Shown here piece by piece: positions 46,615-56,527 of a stretch of 64,000 bases of DNA. Origin of the DNA: Aquamicrobium sp. (GTDB lineage Bacteria > Pseudomonadota > Alphaproteobacteria > Rhizobiales > Rhizobiaceae); NCBI GenBank assembly GCA_019739225.1, contig JAHHDT010000001.1, forward strand, positions 744,001 through 808,000. Direction: 5' to 3'. Position numbers and translations under genes: made by a program. The notes under the pieces are model-generated. The model made no database searches, was not told where the DNA came from, and saw nothing but the letters and a program-made list of their open reading frames with translations. Each line of letters begins with the position of its first letter. Positions within the stretch are counted from its first letter, which is position 1.

Positions 46615-47838
46615 ATGCCAGTTCAGACCAGCCATCAGCCACGCCTTCCCGTCACCGTCTTCTCCGGCTTCCTGGGCGCGGGCAAGACCACGCTTCTCAA
46701 CCATGTGCTCAACAATCGGGAGGGACGCCGCGTCGCCGTCATCGTCAACGACATGAGCGAAGTGAACATCGATGCGGCCCTGGTGCGAGACGGCGGTGCG
46801 AACCTTTCCCGGACGGACGAGCAACTGGTCGAGATGACCAATGGATGCATCTGCTGCACGCTGCGTGACGACCTCTTGCAAGAGGTTCGCCGGCTTTCGC
46901 GCGAAGGACGCTTCGACTACCTGCTCATCGAGGGCACCGGCATCGCCGAGCCCCTGCCCGTGGCGACCACGTTCGATTTCCGCGACGAGAATGGCGAAAG
47001 CCTCTCGGACGTTGCCCGCCTCGACACCATGGTCACCTTGGTCGACGCGGCGAACCTGCTGAAGGACTACGCTTCCTCCGACTTTTTGCGCGACCGTGGC
47101 GAGACGGCAGGAGTGGCTGACGACCGCGCGCTGGTAGACCTGCTCGTTGAACAGATCGAGTTCGCCGACGTGATCGTGCTCAACAAGGTCTCCGACACCT
47201 CAGCGCACGAATTGGACCTTGCCCGCAAGATCGTCCGCGCGCTCAATCCCGAAGCCCAACTGATCGAAACGGATTTCGCCCGGGTGCCGCTCGACCGCGT
47301 GCTCGATACCGGCCTGTTCGACTTTGAAAAGGCGCAGCGCAACCCGCTCTGGTTCAAGGAGCTGAACGGCTTCCAGGACCACGTTCCCGAAACAGAAGAA
47401 TACGGCATTCGCTCCTTCGTCTACCGCGAGAGACGGCCCTTCGACCCGCAGAAGCTGCAGGCCTTCGTCAACCGCTCGTGGCCGGGCGTGGTGCGCGCCA
47501 AGGGGTTCTTCTGGCTGGCAACGCGACCGCATCACGTCGGCGAACTCAGCCAGGCCGGCGCACTGGTGCGTACCGGCAAGCGTGGCCTGTGGTGGGCATC
47601 CGTTCCCAAACACCAGTGGCCGGATCACCCGGAATGGCGCGCTGCGATGCGACCCTATCTAGACCCGATCTGGGGTGACCGGCGGCAGGAACTCGACTTT
47701 ATCGGATGCGACCCCATGGACGAGGACACGATTCGCGCCGAACTCGACGCCTGCCTCGTACCGGAACGCGATTTCATGCCCGGCCGCTGGCGCGACCTCG
47801 CCGACCCCTTCCCAAGCTGGGACCGGCAAGCCGCTTGA
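46615..47838 (+). CDS. CobW/COG0523-family GTPase, probable zinc metallochaperone (ZigA type)
   Basis: G3E GTPase of 407 residues. Walker A GAGKTT is at 21-26, the metal-binding CxCC (C78-I-C80-C81) lies in [24 protein letters not shown] is the switch region, and the guanine motif is LNKVSD. The C-terminal CobW domain is complete. A Zur-like box upstream points to zinc delivery under zinc starvation rather than cobalamin synthesis. Confidence 0.88.
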   Translation: MPVQTSHQPRLPVTVFSGFLGAGKTTLLNHVLNNREGRRVAVIVNDMSEVNIDAALVRDGGANLSRTDEQLVEMTNGCICCTLRDDLLQEVRRLSREGRFDYLLIEGTGIAEPLPVATTFDFRDENGESLSDVARLDTMVTLVDAANLLKDYASSDFLRDRGETAGVADDRALVDLLVEQIEFADVIVLNKVSDTSAHELDLARKIVRALNPEAQLIETDFARVPLDRVLDTGLFDFEKAQRNPLWFKELNGFQDHVPETEEYGIRSFVYRERRPFDPQKLQAFVNRSWPGVVRAKGFFWLATRPHHVGELSQAGALVRTGKRGLWWASVPKHQWPDHPEWRAAMRPYLDPIWGDRRQELDFIGCDPMDEDTIRAELDACLVPERDFMPGRWRDLADPFPSWDRQAA

Positions 47839-47862
47839 CGCAACGCGCGCTCAGTCGACGAA

Positions 47863-48645
47863 TTACACCTGCGCCATCTGGCTGCGATGCGCCCAGCCGG
47901 TCATCCGCATCTCCACCCAGGCCATCACCGCGTACATGATGATGCCCTCGATGGCGAGCATGATGAGGCCGGCCCATACCAGCGGCACGTTGAACTGGCT
48001 TTGAGCAGCCAGCATCATGTGACCGAGGCCGGAATTTGCAGCGACCGTCTCGGCAATCACCGAGCCGACGAAGGCGAGCGTGATCGCGATCTTCAGCGAG
48101 CCGAAGAAATAGGGCATCGAGCGCGGAATGCCGACCTTGAGCATTATGTCCATCTTCTTCGCGCCGAGCGCGCGCAGCACATCCTCCATCTCCGGCTCAA
48201 TCGTCGCGAGCCCGGTGGCGACGTTCACGACGATCGGGAAGAACGCAATCAGAAAGGCCGTCAGTATCGCGGGGATCGTGCCGATGCCGAACCAGATGAC
48301 GAGGATCGGCACCACCGCCACCTTGGGGATGGCGTTGAAGCCGACCATCAGGGGGTAAAGCCCGGCATAGATAAACCGCGACCAGCCGACGAGGATGCCT
48401 AGCGCCAGCCCGCCGACGACGGCCAGTATAAAGCCGACCGTGGTCGTATATAGCGTCTGCAGCGAGTTCTTCCAGATCGCCGGCCAGTACTGCCAGATCG
48501 CCCCGGCAATGTTGGTTGGCGCGGGCAGCAGATAAGGCGGCAGGTTGAAGACCCGCACCGCCAGCTCCCAGACGATGAACAACCCGCCCGTATAGAGCCA
48601 CGGCGCGGCCGTGACCCAGTCGATGCCCTTCGATTGCGCGCTCAT
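47863..48645 (-). CDS. ABC transporter permease (SsuC/TauC family)
   Basis: Protein of 260 residues with six spans and the cytoplasmic coupling loop EMEDVLRALGAKKMDIMLKVGIPRSMPYFFGSLKIAI (EAA motif region). Last gene of a binding protein-ATPase-permease operon; its start overlaps the ATPase stop by four bases. The family imports sulfonates, pyrimidine precursors and similar small compounds. Confidence 0.92.
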   Translation of the reverse strand: MSAQSKGIDWVTAAPWLYTGGLFIVWELAVRVFNLPPYLLPAPTNIAGAIWQYWPAIWKNSLQTLYTTTVGFILAVVGGLALGILVGWSRFIYAGLYPLMVGFNAIPKVAVVPILVIWFGIGTIPAILTAFLIAFFPIVVNVATGLATIEPEMEDVLRALGAKKMDIMLKVGIPRSMPYFFGSLKIAITLAFVGSVIAETVAANSGLGHMMLAAQSQFNVPLVWAGLIMLAIEGIIMYAVMAWVEMRMTGWAHRSQMAQV

Positions 48646-49433
48646 GCCGCTTTCCTCGCATCCGCGATGTCGCCGCGCAGTTCGTGCACGATGTCGTTGA
48701 AATCGGACTGGTAGAGAATTTCCAGATCGCGCGGGCGCGTGAACGGGACGGTCTGGTTCTTGATGATGCGGCCCGGCCTCGCGCTCATGACGAAGATGCG
48801 GTCGGCAAGGAACACCGCTTCGCGCAGATCATGCGTCACGAGAACGATGGTTACGCCCTGGGCTGCATGCAGGTCGCGAATCACGCACCAGAGTTCCTCG
48901 CGGGTGAAGGAATCGAGCGCACCGAACGGCTCGTCCAGCATCAGGAGGTCGGGTTCATGGATCAGCGCACGGCAGAGATTGGCGCGCTGCTGCATGCCTC
49001 CGGAAAGCTGCCAGGGATATTTCTGGCCGAAGCCCTTCAGGCCGACGGTCTCCAGCAGCCTCTCGGCCTTTTCGACATATTCGGCCTTGTGACGACGCAG
49101 CCGATGGCGATGACGGTCGACCACCTCCAGCGGCAGCAGGATATTGTCGAGCGTCGTCCGCCAAGGCAGCATCGTCGGGTTCTGGAAGGCCATGCCGACG
49201 ATGTTGACCGGTTTCGTCACCCGCGCGCCGGCAACGGTCACCGCCCCCTCTTGCGGGATGTAGAGCCCGGTGACGAGTTTCATCAATGTCGACTTGCCGC
49301 AGCCGGACGGTCCGACGACGGCGGCGAACTCGCCGGTTGCGACTTCAAGTGACAGGCCCTCGACCGCCAGCAGGCCCTGCGGGCCGCCATAACGCATGTC
49401 GACGTCCTGAATGGTGACGAGTGGTTCGCTCAT
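48642..49433 (-). CDS. ABC transporter ATP-binding protein
   Basis: ATPase of 263 residues: Walker A GPSGCGKSTL at 41-50, signature LSGGMQQRANLCRALIHEP, Walker B DLLMLDEPFGALD, H-loop VTHDLREAV. It belongs to the nitrate/sulfonate/taurine subgroup and energises the permease next to it. Confidence 0.94.
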   Translation of the reverse strand: MSEPLVTIQDVDMRYGGPQGLLAVEGLSLEVATGEFAAVVGPSGCGKSTLMKLVTGLYIPQEGAVTVAGARVTKPVNIVGMAFQNPTMLPWRTTLDNILLPLEVVDRHRHRLRRHKAEYVEKAERLLETVGLKGFGQKYPWQLSGGMQQRANLCRALIHEPDLLMLDEPFGALDSFTREELWCVIRDLHAAQGVTIVLVTHDLREAVFLADRIFVMSARPGRIIKNQTVPFTRPRDLEILYQSDFNDIVHELRGDIADARKAA

Positions 49434-49500
49434 CTGCCCTCTGCTGCCCTGGAGATAAACATGCGGGAGCCGACGGCTCCCGCATCAGCGCCTGATCTGG

Positions 49501-50535
49501 TCAGGGCAGCATCCGCTCTTCCTTCGGCGGCAGGTACGACGCATCGAACACGTCGCCGGGACCGACTGCACCCTTCAGCCCCATCGAGACCTTCAGATAC
49601 TCGATCGACTGGGTAAGCTTGGCCTCATCGATGCCGCCGAATCCGTTCTCGACCACGTAGGGCGTCTTGATGTTGAGGGCGTTGGCCATTTCGAGGCGTT
49701 CGCGCTCGATGTCCGCGTTGAGCACTTCGTTGCGCTTCATCACCGCGGCAACACCCGCGTCCGGATCGGCAACCGCGTCGGCGAAGCCCTTGGCGAGCGC
49801 CTTGAGGAACCCTTTAACTGCGTCGGGGTTGGCCTCGGCGAAGTCGGTGTTGATGAGGATCGAGTTGCCATAGAGGTCGAGCCCGTTCTCGGCCATCAGG
49901 ATCATCGAGATGTCATCGGCCGGCACGCCCTGCGCCTTGAGATTGAGCACCGAGGAGAACGCGAAGCCGAAGATGCCATCGACCTGCCCCTGCGCCAGCA
50001 TTGGTTCGCGCACCGGGAAGCCGACGCTCTCGATCGTCACCTTGGATTCGTCGATGCCGGCGGCCTGGACGAAGGCCGGCCACTGCGCAAACGCTCCGTC
50101 CGGCGGGGGCGCCCCCAGCTTCTTTCCTTCCACGGACTTCGGATCCTCGGTGACCCCGAGCGACTTGCGGCCGATGATGGAGAAAGGCGGGCGCTCGTAG
50201 ACGACCATCGCGGCGCGAATCTTTTGCGACGGGTCCTCGTCGAGGAACTTGATCAGCGAATTGATGTCGCCGAAGCCCATCTGGTAGGCACCGGTCGCAA
50301 CACGCGGGATCGCCTCGACCGACCCGTTGCCGGAATCGATCGTGACGTTGAGGCCCTCGGCCTCGAAATGCCCGTTGTCGATGGCGAGGAAGAAGCCGGC
50401 CGCCGGTCCCTCGAACTTCCAGTCGAGCGTGAACTTGATGTCGGTCTGCGCGGCGGCCGGCGCGGCCATCGCGCCCATTGCGATACCGCCGGCCAACAAG
50501 GTCGCGGCCAGCGAAAACGATCTGCGTGTGAACAT
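49501..50535 (-). CDS. NMT1/THI5-type substrate-binding protein
   Basis: Protein of 344 residues with a cleavable signal (about 1-29, ending PAAAQ; a Ser-Arg-rich N-region with RRS suggests possible Tat export). DIKFTLDWKFEGPAAGFFLAIDNGHFEAEGLNVTI is the family opening; homologues bind hydroxymethylpyrimidine precursors or aromatic sulfonates. No TPP or FMN riboswitch was found in the 240-bp upstream region, which gives no clue to the ligand. Confidence 0.9.
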   Translation of the reverse strand: MFTRRSFSLAATLLAGGIAMGAMAAPAAAQTDIKFTLDWKFEGPAAGFFLAIDNGHFEAEGLNVTIDSGNGSVEAIPRVATGAYQMGFGDINSLIKFLDEDPSQKIRAAMVVYERPPFSIIGRKSLGVTEDPKSVEGKKLGAPPPDGAFAQWPAFVQAAGIDESKVTIESVGFPVREPMLAQGQVDGIFGFAFSSVLNLKAQGVPADDISMILMAENGLDLYGNSILINTDFAEANPDAVKGFLKALAKGFADAVADPDAGVAAVMKRNEVLNADIERERLEMANALNIKTPYVVENGFGGIDEAKLTQSIEYLKVSMGLKGAVGPGDVFDASYLPPKEERMLP

Positions 50536-50775
50536 TGGAACCCCATCCGGATAGACGTTTATTTTTATGCCGGCATGAAACAGCCTGCCGGCACGCTTGG
50601 CAAGCCCTTCGCCTAACCGTTAAGCACCATCAGCCGGTGCCCATTTCTCGCGCACTTCTGAGCGAAGGATCATGATTTCCGCCGATTTGCCGGCTTCGTC
50701 GGCGCGCAGGGATAGCCTGACGATAGACTTCGCGCTACGGCTTGAAAGTCTTTCGCACAAAATACGAATACCGCC

Positions 50776-51720
50776 ATGACCTTCGACACGCAGAAAACCG
50801 TGGAATCGCCGACAGGCGCAACGCTCAATCTCTACACCGCCGCCCCAAAGGCGCCGCGCGCAGTGGTGCAGCTCAACCACGGCCTTTCCGAACATGCCGC
50901 CCGCTATGCGCGTTTCGCGGCGTTCCTCAAGGCTCGTGGCGTCGCGCTCTACGCGCACGATCATCGCGGTCATGGCCATACGAAGGCTCCCGATGCGCCC
51001 CTCGGCCACTTCGGCACGGACCCTGCCGCACACAAGGTGATCGCCGATGTGGGCGCCGTGCATGACGCCATCGCCCGCGATCATCCTGGCGTTCCGGTCA
51101 TCGTCTTCGGCCATTCGATGGGCTCGCTGACCGCCATGAACTTCATGCTGAAACATTCGGACCGGGCAGCCGGAGCAGCCATCTGGAATGGCAATTTCTC
51201 AGCAGGCGTTCTCGGCAGGCTCGCGCAACTCTTGCTTGCCTGGGAAACCTTCCGGCTGGGTTCGGACGTGCCCTCGCGCATCCTCCCGAAACTGACGTTC
51301 GGGGCATGGGCGAAAGAGGCCAGCGACGGCCGCACGCCGTTCGACTGGCTGTCGCGCGATCAGGCGGAAGTCGACCTTTATATCGCCGATCCCCTGTGCG
51401 GGTGGGATCCGTCCGTCGGCATGTGGAAGGCCGTATTCGACTTCGTATTCGCCGGCGCGGACGACCGCAATTTCGCGGACATCCCGAGGAACATGCCGTT
51501 TCACCTGATTGGCGGTAGCGGTGACCCCGAATCCCGCTTCGGCAAGACCGTCACGCATCTTGCCGACCGCATGCGGCGGATGGGCTTTTCGAATCTCGTT
51601 TCAACGATTTACCCGGAAACCCGCCACGAATCTCTCAACGAGTTGAATCGCGATGTCATCATGGCCGACTTCGGCAGGTGGATCGACGATGCCGTGCTGG
51701 GCACGGGCGCGACACGCTAA
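50776..51720 (+). CDS. Alpha/beta hydrolase, monoacylglycerol lipase/lysophospholipase type
   Basis: Protein of 314 residues of the Hydrolase_4 group. LNHGLSEHAARYARFA is the oxyanion-hole loop, HDHRGHGHT the second family motif, and S114 in FGHSMGS the nucleophile. The acid is probably in GSGDPESRFG and the histidine in ETRHESLNE. Cytoplasmic, with no signal. Confidence 0.9.
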   Translation: MTFDTQKTVESPTGATLNLYTAAPKAPRAVVQLNHGLSEHAARYARFAAFLKARGVALYAHDHRGHGHTKAPDAPLGHFGTDPAAHKVIADVGAVHDAIARDHPGVPVIVFGHSMGSLTAMNFMLKHSDRAAGAAIWNGNFSAGVLGRLAQLLLAWETFRLGSDVPSRILPKLTFGAWAKEASDGRTPFDWLSRDQAEVDLYIADPLCGWDPSVGMWKAVFDFVFAGADDRNFADIPRNMPFHLIGGSGDPESRFGKTVTHLADRMRRMGFSNLVSTIYPETRHESLNELNRDVIMADFGRWIDDAVLGTGATR

Positions 51721-51855
51721 CCGACAGTGGAGCGCGGCGGCCTTCTGTAGAACGCGGATGATGCATAAACGGCATTATCCTATTCGGAGTTTTCGGTTAA
51801 CCGATCCCGGCCGATCTGCTAGGCACGCGGGACTGCAAAGGGAGCCTGCAAAGCC

Positions 51856-53031
51856 ATGGCCGAACCGCCGCTCAAGGGCGTACGCGTGATCGAACTCGCC
51901 CGCATCCTCGCCGGACCCTGGGCGGGTCAGGTGCTGGCCGACCTCGGCGCGGACGTCATCAAGGTGGAAAATCCCGACGGCGGCGATGACACGCGCAAAT
52001 GGGGTCCGCCCTTCGTCATGAGCCACGACGGCGAGAACCTGTCGGCCGCCTACTACCACTCCACAAATCGCGGCAAGCGCTCCATCGCGATCGATTTCTC
52101 CACGCCCGAGGGCGCCGAAACCATCCGCAAGCTCGTCGAGACGGCGGATGTGCTGATCGAGAACTTCAAGCTGGGCGGGCTCAGGAAATACGGGCTCGAC
52201 TACGACAGCCTCAAGGCGATCAACCCGCGCCTCGTCTACTGCTCGATCACCGGCTTTGGACAGGACGGCCCCTATGCGCCGCGCGCGGGCTACGACTTCA
52301 TCATCCAGGGCATCGGTGGCCTGATGTCGATCACCGGCGAGCCGGGCCGCGAGCCGCAGAAGGTCGGCGTCGCCGTCTCCGATATTTTCACCGGCCTCTA
52401 TTCGGTGATCGCGATCCAAGCCGCCCTGCGCCATGTGGAGGCCACCGGCGAAGGGCAATACATCGACATGGCGCTGCTCGACACGCAGGTATCGGTGCTG
52501 GGCAACCAGAACCTCAACTATCTCGTCTCCGGCAATGCGCCGGTTCAGATGGGCAATGCCCATATGAATATCTCGCCATACGAAGTGCTGCCGGTGAAGG
52601 ACGGCTTCTTCATTCTCGCCGTCGGCAATGACGGCCAGTTCCAGCGCTTCTGCAAGGTGGTCGGCCTCGACCATCTGACGACCGACCCGGACTTCGCCAC
52701 CAATCCGGCGCGGGTAGCCAATCGCGTCCGGCTGCGCGAGCAATTGATCGCCACGCTGGCAGGCTGGAAGCGCGAGGCGCTGCTGCCGCTGCTGGACAAG
52801 GCGGCGGTGCCGGCCAGCCCCATCAACAACATCGCCGAGATGTTCGCCGACCCGCAGGTGATCGCGCGCGGCATGCGCATGGACCTCGACGACGGCCAGG
52901 GCAACACCCTGCCCTCGGTACGCGCCCCCATGGTAATGAGCGGCACGCCTCTGAAATACGAGCGCCCCTCGCCACGGCTCGGGCAGCACACGCACGAAAT
53001 CCTCGCAGAACTGGAGAAACGCGGAAAATGA
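51856..53031 (+). CDS. CaiB/BaiF-family (class III) CoA-transferase
   Basis: Protein of 391 residues. GVRVIELARILAGPWAGQVLADLGADVIKVENP is the family opening, and D176 in VGVAVSDIFTGLYS is the acyl-transfer aspartate. Its stop overlaps the start of the ThDP enzyme gene by four bases, so the two probably act in sequence on one CoA-linked acid. The formyl-CoA transferase pattern is only a general match. Confidence 0.9.
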   Translation: MAEPPLKGVRVIELARILAGPWAGQVLADLGADVIKVENPDGGDDTRKWGPPFVMSHDGENLSAAYYHSTNRGKRSIAIDFSTPEGAETIRKLVETADVLIENFKLGGLRKYGLDYDSLKAINPRLVYCSITGFGQDGPYAPRAGYDFIIQGIGGLMSITGEPGREPQKVGVAVSDIFTGLYSVIAIQAALRHVEATGEGQYIDMALLDTQVSVLGNQNLNYLVSGNAPVQMGNAHMNISPYEVLPVKDGFFILAVGNDGQFQRFCKVVGLDHLTTDPDFATNPARVANRVRLREQLIATLAGWKREALLPLLDKAAVPASPINNIAEMFADPQVIARGMRMDLDDGQGNTLPSVRAPMVMSGTPLKYERPSPRLGQHTHEILAELEKRGK

Positions 53032-54677
53032 GAACCGGCGGACAACTCATCGTCGACACGCTCGAAGCCAACGGCGTCGAACGCATCTATTCCGTGCCGG
53101 GCGAAAGCTATCTCGCCGTACTCGACGCACTGCACGATTCCAGCATCGAAAACATCGTCTGCCGCCAGGAAGGTGGTGCGGCTATGATGGCCGATTGCGA
53201 AGGCCGACTGACAGGCAAGCCCGGCATCTGCTTCGTCACCCGCGGCCCCGGCGCCACCAACGCATCGGCAGGCATCCACATCGCCCAGCAGGATTCCAAC
53301 CCGCTGATCATCTTCGTCGGCCAGATCGCGCGCGGCATCAAGGAGCGCGAAGCCTTCCAGGAGGTCGACTACAAGGCCTTCTACGGCTCGATGGCCAAGT
53401 GGGTGGTGGAGATCGACGACGCCCGCCGCGTTCCCGAACTCGTCACCCGCGCCTTCGCGGTCGCGACCTCTGGAAGGCCCGGTCCGGTGGTGGTCTCGCT
53501 GCCGGAGGACATGCTGCGCGACGAGGTCGAGGCGCCCGCGCCCCTGCCCTTCGTGCCGGTGGAAACCCGTCCCGGCGAACCTGAGATGAACCGCCTCGTC
53601 GAGCTGCTCAGCGCTGCGGAGCGTCCGTTCATGGTGCTTGGCGGCACGCGCTGGACCGAAGAAGCCGTAAAACAGGTATGCGCCGGCATCAGCAAGTGGA
53701 AGTTGCCCGTCGGCTGCTCCTTCCGACGCCAGACGCTCTGCGACCAGCTCCATGATTGCTATGCCGGAGACATCGGCATCGGCGCCAATCCGAAGCTTTC
53801 GCAATACATCAAGGATGCCGATCTCGTCCTGCTGGTCGGCTGCCGTTTCGGCGAGATGCCGTCGGCAGACTATACGCTGCTGAAAAGCCCATACCCCGAC
53901 CAGAAGCTTGTGCATGTGTTCCCCGAACCGGAAGAACTGGGCCGCGTCTACCGGCCCGAACTGCCGATCAACGCGTCCAACACCGCCTTCGCCGAGGCGT
54001 TTGCGCGGACCGCGCCTGAGGAAGCGCCGCGCTGGGCAAACCGGACCGAGGAGCTGCACCAGAGCTATCTCGAATGGTCGACGCCGCCGCAGGACGGCCC
54101 CGGCGACGTCAAGATGGGCCGCGTGATGACGTGGCTGGAAGAGAATCTGCCCGAAGACGTCATCGTCACCAACGGCGCCGGCAACTTCGCAACCTGGATG
54201 CACCGCTTTCATCGCTATCGCCGCTTCAACGGACAGGCCGCGCCCACTTCGGGCTCCATGGGCTACGGCGTGCCGGCCGGCGTTGCTGCCAAGGGCATCT
54301 TCCCGGACCGCGAAGTCGTGATCTGGGCTGGCGACGGCGATTTCATGATGCACGGGCAGGAGTTCGCGACCGCCGTTCAATATGGCCGGAACGTCATCGT
54401 CGTGATCCTCAACAACGGCATCTACGGCACGATCCGCATGCATCAGGAGCGCGATTATCCCGGCCGCGTTTCGGGCACGACGCTTAAGAACCCGGACTTC
54501 GCAGCCTATGCCCGCGCCTTCGGCGGCCATGGTGAGACGGTGGCGACTACGGAGGAGTTCGCACCGGCCTTCGAGCGGGCGCGGGCCAGCGGCATGCCGG
54601 CGGTCATCGAGGTTAAGCTGGATCCGGAAGCGATCACCCCGACACGGACGCTGACGCAGATCCGCGAAGGCAGCTAA
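53028..54677 (+). CDS. ThDP-dependent enzyme of the acetolactate synthase/decarboxylase superfamily
   Basis: Protein of 549 residues with three domains. E48 in CRQEGGAAMMA is the cofactor-activating glutamate, and GDGDFMMHGQEFATAVQYGRNVIVVILNN is the ThDP/metal motif. It differs in its N-terminal segments from oxalyl-CoA decarboxylase, although the CoA-transferase partner recalls the frc-oxc pair. A 2-hydroxyacyl-CoA lyase or 2-keto-acid decarboxylase is possible. Substrate unknown. Confidence 0.85.
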   Translation: MRTGGQLIVDTLEANGVERIYSVPGESYLAVLDALHDSSIENIVCRQEGGAAMMADCEGRLTGKPGICFVTRGPGATNASAGIHIAQQDSNPLIIFVGQIARGIKEREAFQEVDYKAFYGSMAKWVVEIDDARRVPELVTRAFAVATSGRPGPVVVSLPEDMLRDEVEAPAPLPFVPVETRPGEPEMNRLVELLSAAERPFMVLGGTRWTEEAVKQVCAGISKWKLPVGCSFRRQTLCDQLHDCYAGDIGIGANPKLSQYIKDADLVLLVGCRFGEMPSADYTLLKSPYPDQKLVHVFPEPEELGRVYRPELPINASNTAFAEAFARTAPEEAPRWANRTEELHQSYLEWSTPPQDGPGDVKMGRVMTWLEENLPEDVIVTNGAGNFATWMHRFHRYRRFNGQAAPTSGSMGYGVPAGVAAKGIFPDREVVIWAGDGDFMMHGQEFATAVQYGRNVIVVILNNGIYGTIRMHQERDYPGRVSGTTLKNPDFAAYARAFGGHGETVATTEEFAPAFERARASGMPAVIEVKLDPEAITPTRTLTQIREGS

Positions 54678-54905
54678 AAACCAGGCCGGGCCGCAGCATG
54701 AGGCAACGAACCGGCATGCGGCGCGTTGACTTTATGCTTCGGGCCGCGTCAACCGGGCGTGGCGGTAAGGCGAACGAAGGGATTTTCCCGGTTTCTTCCT
54801 TCGGCCAACGAAACGGCAGACGAGCGCCTGTCCCGCCCGGCCCCAAGTCAAATACCGCGAATGCGCGCGTCGCCGCAGGCAAGGCTGATCGAAGCCGGGC
54901 AGCGT

Positions 54906-55985
54906 TCACGCCGCGTCGAAATCGAGCACCAGTCTTTTCGAGGTGGGGCGCGTCTGGCAGGCGAGCGTGAAGCCGGCCTCGATCTCCCAAGGTTGCAGCG
55001 AATAATTGACGGCCATTTCGGCCTCACCCTCGGCGACCCGGCAGCGGCAGGTGCAGCACATGCCGCCGGCGCAGGAATAGGGAATTTCGAGCCCCGCCCG
55101 ATGCGCCGCGTCGAGCACCGTTGCATCCGTCTCGGCCATCGGGAACGCGCGGCGTACGCCGTCAAGCACGACCTCGATCTCGACGCCGGCTTCCGCGGCC
55201 TCCTGCGCCCTTGCCGAGCGCGCGCGCGGCGCCGGTGCATCGCCTGAAGGCGTGAACCGTTCGAAGCGGACGCGGTCCTCCTCGACGCCCAGCCCCTTCA
55301 GCGCGGTCGAGACTTCGTCGATCATCTCCCCCGGCCCGCACAGGAAGATGCCGTCGGCCGCGGCCACGTCGATCAGGCCGCGATTTGCCAGTTCGGTGAT
55401 GCGGGCGCCGTCGATGCGGCCATTGAAAAGCTCGACATCCTGCGCCTCGCGCGAAAGTAGATGCACGACCGAGAAACGGCGCATGTGCCGGTCCTTCAAA
55501 TCCTCCAGTTCCTCGCGGAACATGATCGTGTCGGTCGAGCGGTTACCGTAGATCAGCGTGATCGTGCTGTCCGGTTCATGGCTGAGAACCGTCTTGGCGA
55601 TCGACAGCATCGGCGTGATGCCCGAGCCGGCCGCGATCAGAACGTAATCGTGCCGCTCGCCCGCCAGCGAGGTGAACCGGCCCTCCGGCGGCATCACCCG
55701 GATCGTGTCGCCCACGGAAAGGCGCTCGTTGACGAAGCTGGAGAACCGACCGTCTGCCACCCGCTTGACGCCGACGCGCAGGGTCGGCTCGCCGGGCGCG
55801 GAGCAGATCGAGTAGGAACGCCGGGCTTCCTTTCCGTCGATGTCGGTAGCAAGCGTGAGGTACTGGCCGGGGCGGAAGGCGAAGGTTTCCCTCAGCGCGT
55901 CCGGTATCTCGAAGGCGACGGCAACCGCCTCGGGCGTCTCGCGCGCGATCGCAGCAACTTTGAGATCGTGAAATCTGGGTGCCAT
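54906..55985 (-). CDS. paaE: Phenylacetyl-CoA epoxidase reductase subunit PaaE
   Basis: Protein of 359 residues: FAD domain (RPGQYLTL; RRSYSICSAP), NAD domain (GSGITPMLSIAKTVL; FLCGPGEMI) and a C-terminal plant-type 2Fe-2S domain with ligands C305, C310, C313 and C343. It passes electrons from NAD(P)H to the diiron subunit PaaA. The ATG at 55985 lies 8 bp after paaD. Confidence 0.95.
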   Translation of the reverse strand: MAPRFHDLKVAAIARETPEAVAVAFEIPDALRETFAFRPGQYLTLATDIDGKEARRSYSICSAPGEPTLRVGVKRVADGRFSSFVNERLSVGDTIRVMPPEGRFTSLAGERHDYVLIAAGSGITPMLSIAKTVLSHEPDSTITLIYGNRSTDTIMFREELEDLKDRHMRRFSVVHLLSREAQDVELFNGRIDGARITELANRGLIDVAAADGIFLCGPGEMIDEVSTALKGLGVEEDRVRFERFTPSGDAPAPRARSARAQEAAEAGVEIEVVLDGVRRAFPMAETDATVLDAAHRAGLEIPYSCAGGMCCTCRCRVAEGEAEMAVNYSLQPWEIEAGFTLACQTRPTSKRLVLDFDAA

Positions 55986-55993
55986 GACGGTTC

Positions 55994-56527
55994 CTAGATG
56001 CACTTGAAATAATCGAACGGTTCCCGGCACGCCGTGCAGCGGTAGAGCGCCTTGCAGGCGGTGGAGCCGAATTCGGAGACGCGCTCGGTGTGCGGTGAGC
56101 CGCACTGTGGGCAATCCACCTGCGTCTCGCCGAACAGCGCACGGATCGAGTTGGAAGCCTTCGCCGGCGGCGCAATACCGTATGCGCGCAGCTTTTCGCG
56201 GCCGTCCTCGGTGATCCAGTCTGTCGTCCAGGCGGGCGAGATGATGCGCTCGACGCGCGCGTCGAAGCCTGCCTCGCGTAGCGCCGTCTCGACAGCCAGC
56301 TCGATCGCCAGCACCGCCGGACAACCCGAATAGGTCGGCGTCACCCGGGCGACCGCGACGCCGCCGAGGATTTCAACCGAGCGCAGAATACCGAGATCGG
56401 CGACGGTGACGCAGGGGATTTCTGGATCGGGCACGGAAGCGGCGGCAGCATAGGCGCGGCGATAGGCATCGCCATCAACGCCGTCGGCATGGAGCGCTAC
56501 GTTGCCCCCCTCTGGCCTGCCGGCCAT
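55994..56527 (-). CDS. paaD: Phenylacetate degradation protein PaaD (start uncertain)
   Basis: MIP18-like domain (SVPDPEIPCVTVADLGILRSVEI; YSGCPA) plus a C-terminal zinc-ribbon-like tail (CPQCGS; CTACREPFDYFKC). It is needed for maturation of the epoxidase, probably Fe or Fe-S delivery. The start lies inside a palindromic repeat: the ATG at 56527 gives 177 residues; a GTG at 56560 with AAGGA upstream is also possible and would translate the repeat. Core homology begins near DAYRRAYAAAA. Confidence 0.88.
   Translation of the reverse strand: MAGRPEGGNVALHADGVDGDAYRRAYAAAASVPDPEIPCVTVADLGILRSVEILGGVAVARVTPTYSGCPAVLAIELAVETALREAGFDARVERIISPAWTTDWITEDGREKLRAYGIAPPAKASNSIRALFGETQVDCPQCGSPHTERVSEFGSTACKALYRCTACREPFDYFKCI

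Noticed and set aside
50536-50775. Possible TPP or other riboswitch before the NMT1/THI5-type binding protein
   Set aside because: The conserved TPP-riboswitch segments (CTGAGA and the GACCTGA-type part) are not found; a GCCGGCA hairpin is present but is followed by A-rich rather than U-rich sequence.
52545-54530. 661-codon open frame on the minus strand
   Set aside because: It lies antisense to the CoA-transferase and ThDP genes, which carry catalytic motifs; it is a by-product of GC-rich codon use and has no recognisable domain.
51856-54677. Oxalate degradation pair (frc-oxc)
   Set aside because: Gene order fits, but the ThDP protein does not show oxalyl-CoA decarboxylase-like N-terminal sequence, so that name would overreach.
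54678-54905. Gene or element in the 228-bp gap between the ThDP enzyme and paaE
   Set aside because: No open frame with a ribosome site, no hairpin with U-tract and no repeat was found.
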